A stretch of 61,133 nucleotides of DNA from assembly GCF_001984055.1 (NCBI RefSeq), contig NZ_LYVO01000039.1:1-61133 (forward strand), read 5' to 3'. Source of the DNA: Variovorax sp. KK3 (lineage in GTDB: Bacteria; Pseudomonadota; Gammaproteobacteria; Burkholderiales; Burkholderiaceae_C). The translations under genes were made by a program, and so were the position numbers. The notes beneath the pieces are model-generated. The model was not told the DNA's origin. It was given only the letters and a program-made list of their open reading frames with translations, and searched no databases. Shown here in pieces: positions 43,879-53,001 of the stretch (positions are counted from its first letter, which is position 1; every line of letters starts with the position of its first letter).

Positions 43879-44756
43879 GTCGGAGCGGCGGGCGACATCA
43901 ACAGGCGCTGCGGCGTCACAGGCAACTCGCGGATCGCGGCGGAAGGCGGACGCTGCGGACGCGCGTCCGGAAGCAGGATCAGCTTGGCAGTCTTTTTGCC
44001 CTGCACGCGACTGAGCTTGAAGCCGCCGTATCGGATCGTGCTGAGTTGCCATTCGCAGCCTTCGAACGCACCCAGCACGAGCTGCGAACGCAGGCGCGAC
44101 ACGGCAGCATCGAGCCAGCGGCCACCGGTCTCGGGTGACAGACCTGCCGACATGGACCGCAGCCACTCGCGCGACAGCACGCTGTTGATGTTGTGGAAGA
44201 GCTCGAGGGCAATCTCGAAGTCCATCGGGCGCATGTGGATCTCGGTGTCGTCGAACGCGACGGACTCCCGGGAGGGTACGAATCGGTAGCCGCCCCAAGT
44301 GAGGCCCGCAGGATCGGTGGGGATGCCGTGCTGGATCAGGAATGACTTCAGCCCTTCGTGGACGTCTGCGAAGCAGACCGGGGCGGCGATCAGGAGGTCT
44401 CGCTCGGTGCACCGGAGCACGCCGGGCGCCTTCATGGGGTTGTCTCGCGTGATGAAGAGCACCGGCACGTCGGCGCCCACCACGGATCGGGCGACGCGAA
44501 CCCAGGAGTGGACCTGCGACTGATCGTGCGGAACACCGAGGCAGAGGATCGAACATCGCGTCAGCCCCTCGCGCAGGGTGAGCAGTTCTTCCAACTCGTT
44601 GAAGACCAGCGGTGCATGTCCGAGTGCCCGGACCGCGCGGCGAAGATGCTCACGGGTACGAAGGACGGGGTCGATCACGACAACGCGGCGGCGCAAGTGG
44701 GTTCCATCTGGCATGTCACGGAGCTCCAAGGATGGCGGGGCGCTCAGGGAAGCCAT
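43875..44756 (-). CDS. winged-helix regulator with degenerate receiver
   Basis: A 293-residue regulator. The N-terminal ~130 residues resemble a response-regulator receiver (VVVIDPVLRTREHLRRAVRAL), but the phosphoacceptor position lies in SILCLGVPHD with no Asp, and the conserved Lys is lacking (AAPVC), so phosphorylation is unlikely. The C-terminal part is an OmpR-type winged helix (MRPMDFEIALELFHNINSVLSREWL, AVSRLRSQL, STIRYGGFKL). It is convergent with the kinase, overlapping at the stop codons. The start at 44756 is uncertain; ATG at 44714 (MPDGTHLRRR), with GGAG nine bases upstream, is also plausible. Confidence 0.82.
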   Translation of the reverse strand: MASLSAPPSLELRDMPDGTHLRRRVVVIDPVLRTREHLRRAVRALGHAPLVFNELEELLTLREGLTRCSILCLGVPHDQSQVHSWVRVARSVVGADVPVLFITRDNPMKAPGVLRCTERDLLIAAPVCFADVHEGLKSFLIQHGIPTDPAGLTWGGYRFVPSRESVAFDDTEIHMRPMDFEIALELFHNINSVLSREWLRSMSAGLSPETGGRWLDAAVSRLRSQLVLGAFEGCEWQLSTIRYGGFKLSRVQGKKTAKLILLPDARPQRPPSAAIRELPVTPQRLLMSPAAPT

Positions 44757-44902
44757 GGCTCAGGCCTTCTCGGTCGCACTGCACAGTGGTAAGACTTAAG
44801 GCTTGCCATGGTGCCGAGCGCCCTTGGCCGCTTGGCGGCGTCGCGACAATTGATCAGGATCAAACCCGGCGGGAGCCAGGATGGTGAACTTCTTGACAGA
44901 CT

Positions 44903-44920
44903 CGCCCCGCAGAGGGGGCG
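44903..44920 (-). terminator. hairpin downstream of the NarL-type regulator
   Basis: CGCCCC and GGGGCG pair around a 6-base loop, about 60 bases beyond the end of the NarL-type gene. No run of T follows, so termination here is only suggested. The rest of the 221-base region 44757-44977 shows no gene. Confidence 0.3.
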
Positions 44921-44977
44921 AAGGTCACTGCGCCGCCCGTGTCGCCCACGGCGCGCAACCCGACAGGTGCGGCAGGC

Positions 44978-45658
44978 TCAGGCCTCGGTCAGCGACTGCG
45001 CCGCCACCACGGCCTCGGTGCGGTTGCGCACGTTGAGCGCGCGGAAGATGGCCGCGAGATGGATCTTCACCGTGCCTTCGCTGATGCCGAGCGCGCGCCC
45101 GATCAGCTTGTTCGGCTTGCCCTGCGACAGCAGCTGCAGCACCTCGACCTGCCTGTCGGTCAGCACACTGCGCAGGTGCTCGAGCGTTTGCGCCGTGGCG
45201 GCGGTAGAAGCGCGTTGTGCCGCTTCGCCGGCCCCGGGAGGCGCGCCGGCGGTGACCCCGGGCGGCACGGCCGACAGCAGCATCGGCGGCACGTAGACGC
45301 CGCCGGCCAGCACCAGGCGCACGGCCGACAGCATGACCTCCGGCGAATAAGCTTTTGGAATGAAGCCCAGCACGCCACGCTCCAGCGCGGCGCGCATGAC
45401 GGCCGGGTCTTCGTATCCCGACAGCACGATGACCGGCACGGCCGGATGGCGGCGCCGCATCTCTTCGACATGCGCCTGGCCTTCGGCACCGGGCATGTTC
45501 AGGTCGATCATGGCCAGATCGATGTCGTCGGATGCGCTGGCGAGCAGTTCGTCGACGCTCATCGCCAGCACGAACTCGATGCCGGGCTCGATCTCCGCCA
45601 GCTTGGCTTTGACCGCCTCGATGACGAGCCGGTGGTCGTCGGCGATCAGGATTTTCAT
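44978..45658 (-). CDS. NarL/FixJ-type response regulator
   Basis: A 226-residue response regulator: receiver with ADDH, phosphoacceptor Asp52 (MIDLNMPGAEG), Ser in VLSGYED and Lys in FIPKAYS; a Pro/Ala linker; and a LuxR-type helix-turn-helix LTDRQVEVLQLLSQGKPNKLIGRALGISEGTVKIHLAAIF. The ATG at 45658 (MKILIADDH) is standard, although the frame is open further upstream. No kinase is adjacent. It is divergent from the type VI genes starting at 45914 across a 255-base gap in which I see no clear promoter, and may regulate them. Confidence 0.93.
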   Translation of the reverse strand: MKILIADDHRLVIEAVKAKLAEIEPGIEFVLAMSVDELLASASDDIDLAMIDLNMPGAEGQAHVEEMRRRHPAVPVIVLSGYEDPAVMRAALERGVLGFIPKAYSPEVMLSAVRLVLAGGVYVPPMLLSAVPPGVTAGAPPGAGEAAQRASTAATAQTLEHLRSVLTDRQVEVLQLLSQGKPNKLIGRALGISEGTVKIHLAAIFRALNVRNRTEAVVAAQSLTEA

Positions 45659-45913
45659 GACAGGCCCCAAAAGAATTAAGCGTAGCAGAGCGATGAACTC
45701 GGCGAGTAGCACCAAAGATAACGTCGATCGCCATGCGCAGCAAGGCTCCCCGGCTCCCCGAACGACATAGTTCCCAAGCGGTATGGCGAGGCCCAAGGGG
45801 CATTGAAAGAATCGATCCGACCTTCAACGCTCCACGGGGACATCGGCATGTGCCACTGCAGCAGGCGCAATCCCAGGGCTCCCGGCGTCAGCAGGCGATA
45901 GCGCGGTCGCTTC

Positions 45914-47242
45914 ATGGCTCGGCTGTTCGACTGCTTCAGCGCGTTGTTCTCGTTCGGCCTCGAGCTGGATGCATCGATTGCCGCGGGTCGCCCCACCCAT
46001 GCGCCGGATGCGGCCCAGCGCCAGGCGCTGCTGCTGCTCGAGCAGGCGCGCACCGCGGCGCGCACGGTGGGCAGTTCGGACGGGCACATCGAGTCGGCAT
46101 CCTTCGCCACCGTGGCCTGGCTCGACGAGTTGATTGCGCGCCACCCGGCCTGGAGCGGCAGCGGCCTGCAGCCGCTGCAGGCGCAGCTCTTCAATTCCAA
46201 CAACGCTCAAAGCGAGTTCTTCCATCACCTGTCGGCGCTGCGGCCGGACGACGGCGAGGTTCGCGAGGTCTACTGGCACGCGCTGGCCCATGGCTTCAAG
46301 GGCCAGTACTACTTCGAAGAGGGCGACGGCGGCGAACTCGGCAAGCTGAAGGATCTCCACGGGCGCCAGTTGCCGGTGCCGCCGCTGACGTTCGAGACGC
46401 TGGCCGAAGAACGCATCACACCGCAGCCCTACGGCGTGGCCGACCCGCCGGGCCCGCGCGTGCCCGAGCGGCGCGAACGCGCCTTGCTGCGCGCGGCCGG
46501 CGCACTCGCATTGCTGATTCCCGTGGTGTACCTGCTGTGGGCCATGCTCGGCGGCCCGCGCCAGCCGTCCCCCACGCTCGCGCAGCAGGTCGAGCAGCGA
46601 TTGCAATCCATCACCTGCGCAGACCTGCTGGCCTTGCCGGCGCCCGACGGCACAGTGCGCGTCAGCGGCTTCGTCCCCACGCCCGACGACATCGGACGCG
46701 TCGAGCGCGAGGTTCGCGCCATGCCCGGCGTGAATGCCTCCAGCTTCGACCTGCGTCTGCGCGTCTGGCCCCATTGCGAGGTGGTCGCCATTCTCAAACC
46801 CTATCGCGCCCGCAATCAGACCCTGCGGCAACCGCTGAAGCTCAGCGTGCCGAGTGCGCACGACGCGCGCCTGCGCGAAGGCGACGCGGTGGTGGTGCGA
46901 CTCAGCCAGGCCGACGAGGAAGGCTACGTGCGTGTCGACTACTACACCGCCGACGGCGCCGTCATGCACCTGGATGCGAACCGCAGCGCGGCACGGTTGC
47001 GAGCGGGCGAGACGATCGAACTGGGCGACGACATTCCGTCGAGCTGGCTCGTGAGTCCCCCTTTCGGCGCCGTGCTGATCACCGCGCTCTCCTCGACGAT
47101 TCCCTTGCGCGAAACGGCCGGCGCCCCGCCGTTCGAGCTGGCCTCGGCCTATCTGCAACGCCTGCGCGAGGCACTGGCATCCAGCGAGTCTGCAGGACGG
47201 CCGGTTGCCGATTTCCTCTTTCTCGAAACGGTCTCGCGCTGA
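45914..47242 (+). CDS. tssL: type VI secretion DotU/TssL protein with C-terminal extension
   Basis: A 442-residue protein. The first ~170 residues are the cytoplasmic DotU/IcmH domain (SFATVAWLDELIARHPAW, QLFNSNNAQSEFFHHL, GFKGQYYFEEG). One membrane segment (about 195-215) anchors it, and the periplasmic part includes a BON-like piece and a C-terminal domain resembling DUF4384, a feature of some beta-proteobacterial forms. TssL joins TssM and TssJ in the membrane complex. It is first in a short plus-strand unit with the TssM-like gene. Confidence 0.9.
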   Translation: MARLFDCFSALFSFGLELDASIAAGRPTHAPDAAQRQALLLLEQARTAARTVGSSDGHIESASFATVAWLDELIARHPAWSGSGLQPLQAQLFNSNNAQSEFFHHLSALRPDDGEVREVYWHALAHGFKGQYYFEEGDGGELGKLKDLHGRQLPVPPLTFETLAEERITPQPYGVADPPGPRVPERRERALLRAAGALALLIPVVYLLWAMLGGPRQPSPTLAQQVEQRLQSITCADLLALPAPDGTVRVSGFVPTPDDIGRVEREVRAMPGVNASSFDLRLRVWPHCEVVAILKPYRARNQTLRQPLKLSVPSAHDARLREGDAVVVRLSQADEEGYVRVDYYTADGAVMHLDANRSAARLRAGETIELGDDIPSSWLVSPPFGAVLITALSSTIPLRETAGAPPFELASAYLQRLREALASSESAGRPVADFLFLETVSR

Positions 47243-47263
47243 AGAGGCCGACACGTCGATTCG

Positions 47264-48340
47264 ATGAATGCCCCGCATCCGCTGCCCACGCATTACGGAA
47301 TCCTGCTCGGCATCTGCCTGGCCGGGCTGCTGGCACTGTGGTGGTTCATGCTCGGGTCGCGCCACATACCGCGCCTGCGCCTGCTGCAGCGCCGCATCGA
47401 AGCGCTGGGCCTTTCAGCGAACGCGGAAGACCAGGCTGCCTTCATCGCGACCCGTGCGGCCGCACAGCACGCCCGTGAAGCGCTGCTTCGTGCGGCGCCG
47501 CTGCGCGGACTGCATCAGCCGCTGTACGACCTGCCCTGGGTGCTGCTCATCGGCCATGAGGATGCGGGGCTCCCGGCGCTGCTGACGGCAGCGCGCAACG
47601 GCGACGCCGGTGCAGCTGCATCGACCGACACCACGGCCTTCTGGCGCTGGCACCTGCTGCCGGCGATGGTGGCCATCGAGACTCTTCCCGCCGCGCTGCG
47701 GGAGCCCGCGACGCCGCTTCAGCGCGGGCTCTGGCTCCACGCCATGCTGGCCCTGGCCGACCAGCGCGAGCGCTTGCCGCTCAACGGCATCGCCGTGTGC
47801 ATCGGTGCGGCGTCCCTGCTGGGCGATGGGTCGCAGTTGCTCGCCGATGCGCAACGCCTGCGTCGGCGTGTCGACGAGGTCGTGGCATTTTTGCGCCTGC
47901 AGCAGCTGCCGGTCTACCTGCTGGTCACCGGGCTCGAGCGGCTGCCGGGTTATGCCGCGCTGCGCAGCGCGCTGCCCGATGCCGTGCTTGCCCAGGCCCT
48001 GGGCCATCGCGTCCCACACGGCGACTCGGCGTCGACTCGCCCCGACGTGATATTCGAGCCACTGGTGCAGCGATTGCATGCGCTGCGCATGAGCCTGCTG
48101 CGGCAGCATGCAGGGTCGGCGCGCCGCGAGGCCATTCACGCCTTCATCGAGCAGGTGCGCGCCTTGCAGCCCGGGCTGCGCCACGCCGTGGAGCAACTCT
48201 TCGGCCCCGGCTCGAACCAGGGCCATGCGCGCTGGCGCGGCCTCTACCTGGTCGCAGCGCCGGCCGACACGGCCGAGGCGGCTTTCGTCGCCGACCTGTT
48301 CCAACGCTTCCTGCCAGCCGACCAGCCACTGGCGAGGTAG
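47264..48340 (+). CDS. short TssM/IcmF-like protein
   Basis: A 358-residue protein with an N-terminal membrane segment (HYGILLGICLAGLLALWWFML) and a region similar to the N-terminal cytoplasmic domain of TssM (LYDLPWVLLIGHEDAGLPALLTAA, where a Walker A loop is expected but degenerate). Full TssM proteins are over 1000 residues with a large periplasmic part, which is absent here. It may be an accessory or vestigial form; a full-length TssM should lie elsewhere if the system is active. It starts 21 bases after tssL and ends 12 bases from convergent tssJ. Confidence 0.8.
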   Translation: MNAPHPLPTHYGILLGICLAGLLALWWFMLGSRHIPRLRLLQRRIEALGLSANAEDQAAFIATRAAAQHAREALLRAAPLRGLHQPLYDLPWVLLIGHEDAGLPALLTAARNGDAGAAASTDTTAFWRWHLLPAMVAIETLPAALREPATPLQRGLWLHAMLALADQRERLPLNGIAVCIGAASLLGDGSQLLADAQRLRRRVDEVVAFLRLQQLPVYLLVTGLERLPGYAALRSALPDAVLAQALGHRVPHGDSASTRPDVIFEPLVQRLHALRMSLLRQHAGSARREAIHAFIEQVRALQPGLRHAVEQLFGPGSNQGHARWRGLYLVAAPADTAEAAFVADLFQRFLPADQPLAR

Positions 48341-48352
48341 CGCGCGGCCTGC

Positions 48353-48883
48353 CTACTTCGTCTCGATGCGGATCTGGCGCGCGCCGAAGCTGGTGGTCAG
48401 CACCAGCGGCTTGCCGGGCTCGACCGGGCGCACCTCGCGCCAGCGCGCGCGGTCCAGGTCGCGGTAGGCGGCCATCACGCCGATGGCCTTGATGTCGGCA
48501 GCCAGCACCATGTCGAGCTTCTTGCTGTCGCCAGGGCGCAGCAGCATTTCCTCGCGCTGCGCCATTTCGCCGCCCAGGGTCGCCTGGTCTTTTTCGAACA
48601 GCGAGAAGAAGTCGGCCGATTCGAACGCGGCGCTGGTCTTCAGTGCATACACGCGCACGGTGAGCGGCGAGGCCCTGCCGCGCGCGTCCGGATTGGCATC
48701 GGCGCCCGCCACCAGCGTCATGGCCACCGGCGTGGTGACCGGTGGGAGCGGGGGCGGTGGCGGCTTGGCGCAACCGGCGAGCAGCAAGCCCGCGGCCATC
48801 AGGCCGAGGCCCTGCAGCGCGCGACGACGCCCGCCCGCGCGAAGGCGTCCATAGGACGAACGGCTTGTACCCGGCTTGCTCAT
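48353..48883 (-). CDS. tssJ: type VI secretion lipoprotein TssJ
   Basis: A 176-residue outer-membrane lipoprotein. Signal sequence with lipobox LLAGC (Cys at about residue 38), a Pro-rich linker (PPPPPLPP), then the TssJ beta-sandwich (PLTVRVYALKTSAAFESADFFSLFEKD). AAGGGA precedes the ATG at 48883; the frame upstream of it is not credible. It links the TssL-TssM complex to the outer membrane. It is transcribed opposite to its neighbours and diverges from tssA. Confidence 0.92.
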   Translation of the reverse strand: MSKPGTSRSSYGRLRAGGRRRALQGLGLMAAGLLLAGCAKPPPPPLPPVTTPVAMTLVAGADANPDARGRASPLTVRVYALKTSAAFESADFFSLFEKDQATLGGEMAQREEMLLRPGDSKKLDMVLAADIKAIGVMAAYRDLDRARWREVRPVEPGKPLVLTTSFGARQIRIETK

Positions 48884-49029
48884 GCTATTCCCTTCGTTGC
48901 ATTGACCCGTCTGGGGGCATCTTTGATTATCAGCAGGGTCTGCCGAACATGAATCAGCCGGACGGCCGGGTGGGGAGGACGCACCCGGACGAAGGTGCCA
49001 GCAGACCCTATCCCATTCGAACAGGCCAC

Positions 49030-50070
49030 ATGCTGACAACCGAACTCGTCGACGAACTGCTGGCTCCCGTCAGCGAAGCCTCGCCGTGCGGCGACGACCT
49101 GGAGTACGACCTGGCCTTCACCGCGCTGGAGACGGCGGCACAGGGCAAGCCCGAGCAGCAGTTCGGCGACACCGTCATTGCCGCCGTCGATCCCGAATGG
49201 CGCGAGGTCGCCGAGCAGTCGCAGGCCCTGCTCACGCGCAGCAAGGACGTCCGGCCGGCCGTGCTGCTGCTGCGCGCCAGCACGCGCAAGCAGGGCCTCC
49301 CCGGCTTCGTGCTCGGCGTGCAACTGCTGTCTGGCCTGCTTGGCAACTACTGGGACGGCATACATCCAAAGCTGGATGCCGACGACGACAACGACCCCAC
49401 CATGCGCCTGAATGCACTCGCGCCGCTGGCCGACGAGGGCATGGTGCTGCGCGACCTGTACGACGCTTCGCTCGGCGTGGCGCGCGGCATCGGGCCGATC
49501 CGGGTGCGCGACATCGCCATCGCCTACAACGCCATGGCACCGATGGGCAACGAGGCCACGCTGTCGCTGTCGCAGATCCAGGGCGGCCTCGAGGAGATCC
49601 ATGCCGAGTCGCCCGGGCTGCTGCGCACCGCCATGGACGTTCCGGCACGTGTCGCCGCGCTGCAGTCTCTGCTCGACGAACGCAGCGGCCGTATCGGCGC
49701 CATCGACCTGTCCCGCGTGCGCGCCATCGGCCTGGTGGTGCAGAAGGCCTGCGCGGCCGTGGCCGGCGCGCCCGAATCGGGCGGGGATGCGGCAGGCGAA
49801 GGCGACGGCTCCGAGGCATCGGCCTCGGGCGGCGCCCCTGCGCGGGCCGCCGCGCCCGGCGAACTGCGCAGCCGCCAGGACGTGCTGCAGACACTGGACC
49901 GCGTGATCCGCTACCTCGAGCAGTCCGAGCCCGGCAACCCGGCACCGCTCCTGATCGCACGCGCCAAGAAGCTGATCGGCGTGAGCTTCCTCGAGATCAT
50001 GGCCGACCTCGCACCGAACGCGCTCGACACCATCGAGACCGTGACCGGCAGGCAGGCGTCGAGCGAATAA
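49030..50070 (+). CDS. tssA: type VI secretion protein TssA (ImpA N-terminal)
   Basis: A 346-residue TssA. The N-terminal ImpA domain is clear (LLAPVSEASPCGDDLEYD, VRPAVLLLRASTRKQGLPGF, NYWDGIHPKLDADDDNDPTMRLNAL). A Gly/Ala/Ser-rich linker (about 255-280) precedes a short C-terminal helix domain. TssA caps and primes sheath polymerisation. The ATG at 49030 puts the domain at the usual distance from the N terminus; an in-frame ATG at 48949 would add 27 residues with a poor ribosome binding site. It starts the tssA-B-C-hcp unit. Confidence 0.93.
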   Translation: MLTTELVDELLAPVSEASPCGDDLEYDLAFTALETAAQGKPEQQFGDTVIAAVDPEWREVAEQSQALLTRSKDVRPAVLLLRASTRKQGLPGFVLGVQLLSGLLGNYWDGIHPKLDADDDNDPTMRLNALAPLADEGMVLRDLYDASLGVARGIGPIRVRDIAIAYNAMAPMGNEATLSLSQIQGGLEEIHAESPGLLRTAMDVPARVAALQSLLDERSGRIGAIDLSRVRAIGLVVQKACAAVAGAPESGGDAAGEGDGSEASASGGAPARAAAPGELRSRQDVLQTLDRVIRYLEQSEPGNPAPLLIARAKKLIGVSFLEIMADLAPNALDTIETVTGRQASSE

Positions 50071-50140
50071 GGCATTCGCCGACCCTCCTTCGCACCCGCA
50101 CCCGCATCCATCGACATTCCACCCCCCAAGGAGTCCTTCC

Positions 50141-50659
50141 ATGTCCAAGAGCAGCCAGAAGTTCATCGCCCGCAATCGGGCGCCACGGGTCCAGATCGAA
50201 TACGACGTGGAGCTGTACGGCGCGGAGAAGAAGGTCCAGCTGCCCTTCGTGATGGGTGTGCTGGCCGACCTCTCGGGCAAGCCGGCCGATCCGCTGGCAC
50301 CGGTGGCGGACCGCAAGTTCCTCGAGTTCGACGTCGACAACTTCGACTCGCGCATGAAGGCCATGAAGCCGCGCGCAGCCTTCTCGGTGCCCAACACGCT
50401 CACCGGCGAAGGCGAGCTCAAGGTCGACATCACCTTCGAGAACATGGACGACTTCTCGCCCGCGGCCGTCGCCCGCAAGGTCGACGCGCTCAACAAGCTG
50501 CTCGAAGCCCGCAACCAGCTGTCGAACCTGGTCACCTACATGGACGGCAAGGGCGGTGCCGAGGAACTGCTGGCCAAGGTGCTCGACAACCCCGAGCTGC
50601 TGAAGACGCTGGCCTCCAGCGCCAAGCCGGCGGACGAAGGCGGCGCGCCGGCCGCCTGA
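50141..50659 (+). CDS. tssB: type VI sheath small subunit TssB
   Basis: A 172-residue sheath protein (VipA/ImpB). The start MSKSSQKFIARNRAPRVQIE, the YDVELYGAEKKVQLPFVMGVLADLSG segment and the NLVTYMDGKGGAEELLAKVL tail are family hallmarks. With TssC it forms the contractile sheath. AAGGAG lies upstream of the ATG. Confidence 0.97.
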   Translation: MSKSSQKFIARNRAPRVQIEYDVELYGAEKKVQLPFVMGVLADLSGKPADPLAPVADRKFLEFDVDNFDSRMKAMKPRAAFSVPNTLTGEGELKVDITFENMDDFSPAAVARKVDALNKLLEARNQLSNLVTYMDGKGGAEELLAKVLDNPELLKTLASSAKPADEGGAPAA

Positions 50660-50705
50660 ACGTTGATCCGAACGTCCATTTCACCGAACACGAGGAGATA
50701 GCACC

Positions 50706-52193
50706 ATGGCCGAAGCACTCGAGCAGAGCGCACTCAAGGACGTTGCCTACGAAGGAAGCGACTTCGCGTCGCTCCTGCAGAAGGAATTCAAGCCCCGCAG
50801 CGACGAGGCCAAGAGCGCCGTCGAAGCCGCGGTTCTCACGCTGGCGCAGCAGGCGCTGGCCAACACGCAGGTCATCGGCAAGGACGTCACGCAGTCGATC
50901 CAGGCCATGATCGCCGCGATCGACCGCAAGCTCACCGAGCAGGTCAACAAGATCCTGCACAACGCCGAGTTCCAGCAGCTCGAAAGCGCGTGGCGCGGCC
51001 TGCACTACATGGTGAACAACACCGAGACCGACGAGAACCTCAAGATTCGCGTCATGGACGTCTCCAAGAAGGAGTTGCACAAGACGCTCAAGAAGTTCAA
51101 GGGCGCGGCCTGGGACCAGAGCCCGATGTTCAAGAAGGTCTACGAGCAGGAATACGGCCAGTTCGGCGGCGAGCCCTTCGGCGCCATCGTCGGCGACTAC
51201 CACTTCGACCAGAGCCCGCCCGACGTGGAACTGCTCGGCGAGATGGCCAAGATCGCGGCGTCGGCCCACGCGCCCTTCATCACCGGCGCCAGCTCGAACC
51301 TGATGCAGATGGAGTCGTGGCAGGAGCTCGCGAACCCGCGCGACCTGACCAAGATCTTCTCCACGCCCGAATACGCCGGCTGGCGCAGCCTGCGCGATTC
51401 CGACGACTCCAAATACATCGGCCTGTGCATGCCGCGCTTCCTGGCCCGCACGCCCTACGGCGCCAAGACCAATCCGGTGGAAGAGTTCGACTTCGAGGAA
51501 GACGTCTCCGGCGCCGACCACAGCAAGTACAGCTGGGCCAACGCGGCCTACGCGATGGCCACCAACATCAACCGCTCGTACAAGCTCTACGGCTGGGGCT
51601 CGCGCATCCGCGGCATCGAGTCGGGCGGCGCGGTCGAGAACCTGCCGCTGCACACCTTCCCGAGCGACGACGGCGGCGTCGACCAGAAGTGCCCGACCGA
51701 GATCGCCATCAGCGATCGCCGCGAGGCCGAGCTGTCCAAGGCCGGGCTGCTGTCGCTCATCCACCGCAAGAACTCCGACTTCGCCGCCTTCATCGGCGCC
51801 CAGTCGCTGCACAAGCCCGCCGAGTACGACGACCCCGACGCCACTGCCAACGCCAACCTGGCGGCCCGCCTGCCCTACCTGTTCGCCTGCAACCGCTTCG
51901 CGCATTACCTCAAGTGCATCGTGCGCGACAAGATCGGCAGCTTCAAGGAAAAGGCGGACATGGAGCGCTGGCTCAACAAGTGGATCACCAACTACGTCGA
52001 CGGCGACCCGTCCACCTCGTCGGAAGAAACCAAGGCCCGCAAGCCGCTGGCCGCAGCCGAAGTGGTGGTCGAGGAAGTGGAAGGCAACCCGGGCTACTAC
52101 AGCTCCAAGTTCTTCCTGCGCCCGCACTACCAGCTCGAAGGCCTGACCGTTTCGCTGCGCCTGGTGTCGAAGCTGCCGTCGGGCAAGAAATAA
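50706..52193 (+). CDS. tssC: type VI sheath large subunit TssC
   Basis: A 495-residue sheath protein (VipB/ImpC) of normal length. Recognisable stretches are FQQLESAWRGLHYMVNNTET, the PFGAIVGDYHFDQSPPDV core, SYKLYGWGSRIRGIESGGAVE and the C-terminal YYSSKFFLRPHYQLEGLTVSLRLVSKLP. It pairs with TssB 46 bases upstream. GAGGAGA precedes the start. Confidence 0.98.
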   Translation: MAEALEQSALKDVAYEGSDFASLLQKEFKPRSDEAKSAVEAAVLTLAQQALANTQVIGKDVTQSIQAMIAAIDRKLTEQVNKILHNAEFQQLESAWRGLHYMVNNTETDENLKIRVMDVSKKELHKTLKKFKGAAWDQSPMFKKVYEQEYGQFGGEPFGAIVGDYHFDQSPPDVELLGEMAKIAASAHAPFITGASSNLMQMESWQELANPRDLTKIFSTPEYAGWRSLRDSDDSKYIGLCMPRFLARTPYGAKTNPVEEFDFEEDVSGADHSKYSWANAAYAMATNINRSYKLYGWGSRIRGIESGGAVENLPLHTFPSDDGGVDQKCPTEIAISDRREAELSKAGLLSLIHRKNSDFAAFIGAQSLHKPAEYDDPDATANANLAARLPYLFACNRFAHYLKCIVRDKIGSFKEKADMERWLNKWITNYVDGDPSTSSEETKARKPLAAAEVVVEEVEGNPGYYSSKFFLRPHYQLEGLTVSLRLVSKLPSGKK

Positions 52194-52340
52194 GACGACC
52201 AGTACGACACCAGAACCACTCGAAAAGCCTGCGAGCCGATTGAAAAAAGCAGGGCCTTCATCGTTCTCCTGGCAGCTGCCGCGCCGGTGCGCGAAGCAGC
52301 CCCGGATCTCTCACCCACCACCAACTGAAAGGTGTTCACC

Positions 52341-52826
52341 ATGGCAGTAGACATGTTCATCAAGATCGGTACCGTCGACGGCGAATCGGTCGACAGCAAG
52401 CACAAGAAGGACATCGACGTCCTTGCCTGGAGCTGGGGCGCGTCCCAGAGCGGCACCACGCACGTCGGTCAAGGCGGCGGCGCCGGCAAGGTCAATGTGC
52501 AGGACCTGTCCTTCACCAAGTACGTCGATTCCGCCTCCCATGCGCTGCTGCTGGCCTGCTGCAAAGGCACCCATTACGACAAGGCCACGCTGGTGGTGCG
52601 CAAGGCCGGCGACGACCCGCTCGAGTACGTCAAGATCACGATGGAAGACCTCATCGTGACCAGCGTCAGCACCGGCGGCAGCGGCGGCGAAGACCGCCTG
52701 ACCGAGAACGTCACGCTGAACTTCGCCAAGGTGAAGTTCGAGTACGACCCGCAGACGAAGAAGGGCGGCGGCGAAGGTGTAAAGACGGCCGCGTGGAACA
52801 TCGCGGAAAACGTCCCGTATGGTTAA
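52341..52826 (+). CDS. hcp: type VI tube protein Hcp (TssD)
   Basis: A 161-residue Hcp, the hexameric tube subunit and carrier of small effectors. It starts MAVDMFIKIGTVDGESVDSK and ends with AAWNIAENVPYG, both typical. The ATG at 52341 has AAGG at good spacing; a GTG nine bases upstream is not needed. A 147-base gap after tssC contains an imperfect hairpin around AAGCCTGC/GCAGGGCCTT. A hairpin repeat follows the stop codon by a few bases. Confidence 0.97.
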   Translation: MAVDMFIKIGTVDGESVDSKHKKDIDVLAWSWGASQSGTTHVGQGGGAGKVNVQDLSFTKYVDSASHALLLACCKGTHYDKATLVVRKAGDDPLEYVKITMEDLIVTSVSTGGSGGEDRLTENVTLNFAKVKFEYDPQTKKGGGEGVKTAAWNIAENVPYG

Positions 52827-52832
52827 ACCACC

Positions 52833-52920
52833 CCCGTTGCTTGCTCACTTCGTGTAGCCACCTCCCCCCTCGAGGGGGCAACACCGGCGGCCCGGCAAAG
52901 CCGGTTCCGCGGCGTTTCCC
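52833..52920 (+). repeat. Comamonadaceae hairpin repeat, copy 2
   Basis: Follows the hcp stop codon by six bases, in the same orientation relative to the upstream gene as copies 1 and 3. It contains CCCCC-TCGA-GGGGG (52865-52878) and CCGGC-AAA-GCCGG (52892-52904). It separates convergent hcp and pppA and could end or protect both transcripts. Confidence 0.85.
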
Positions 52921-53001
52921 GAACGGCCCTCGCTGCGCTTGGCAAGGAAGCATGAACGGCGCCGCAGACTCTCAAGGTCTTCGGCGCTTCATTGTTTCGA
53001 C

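Noticed and set aside
45676..45915. Possible small minus-strand gene before tssL (MKRPRYRLLTPG...)
   Set aside because: No ribosome binding site and no recognisable features, and its start overlaps the start of tssL; treated as chance.
50532..52127. 531-residue minus-strand ORF antisense to tssC
   Set aside because: Long antisense frames are expected at this GC content; tssC on the plus strand is unmistakable.
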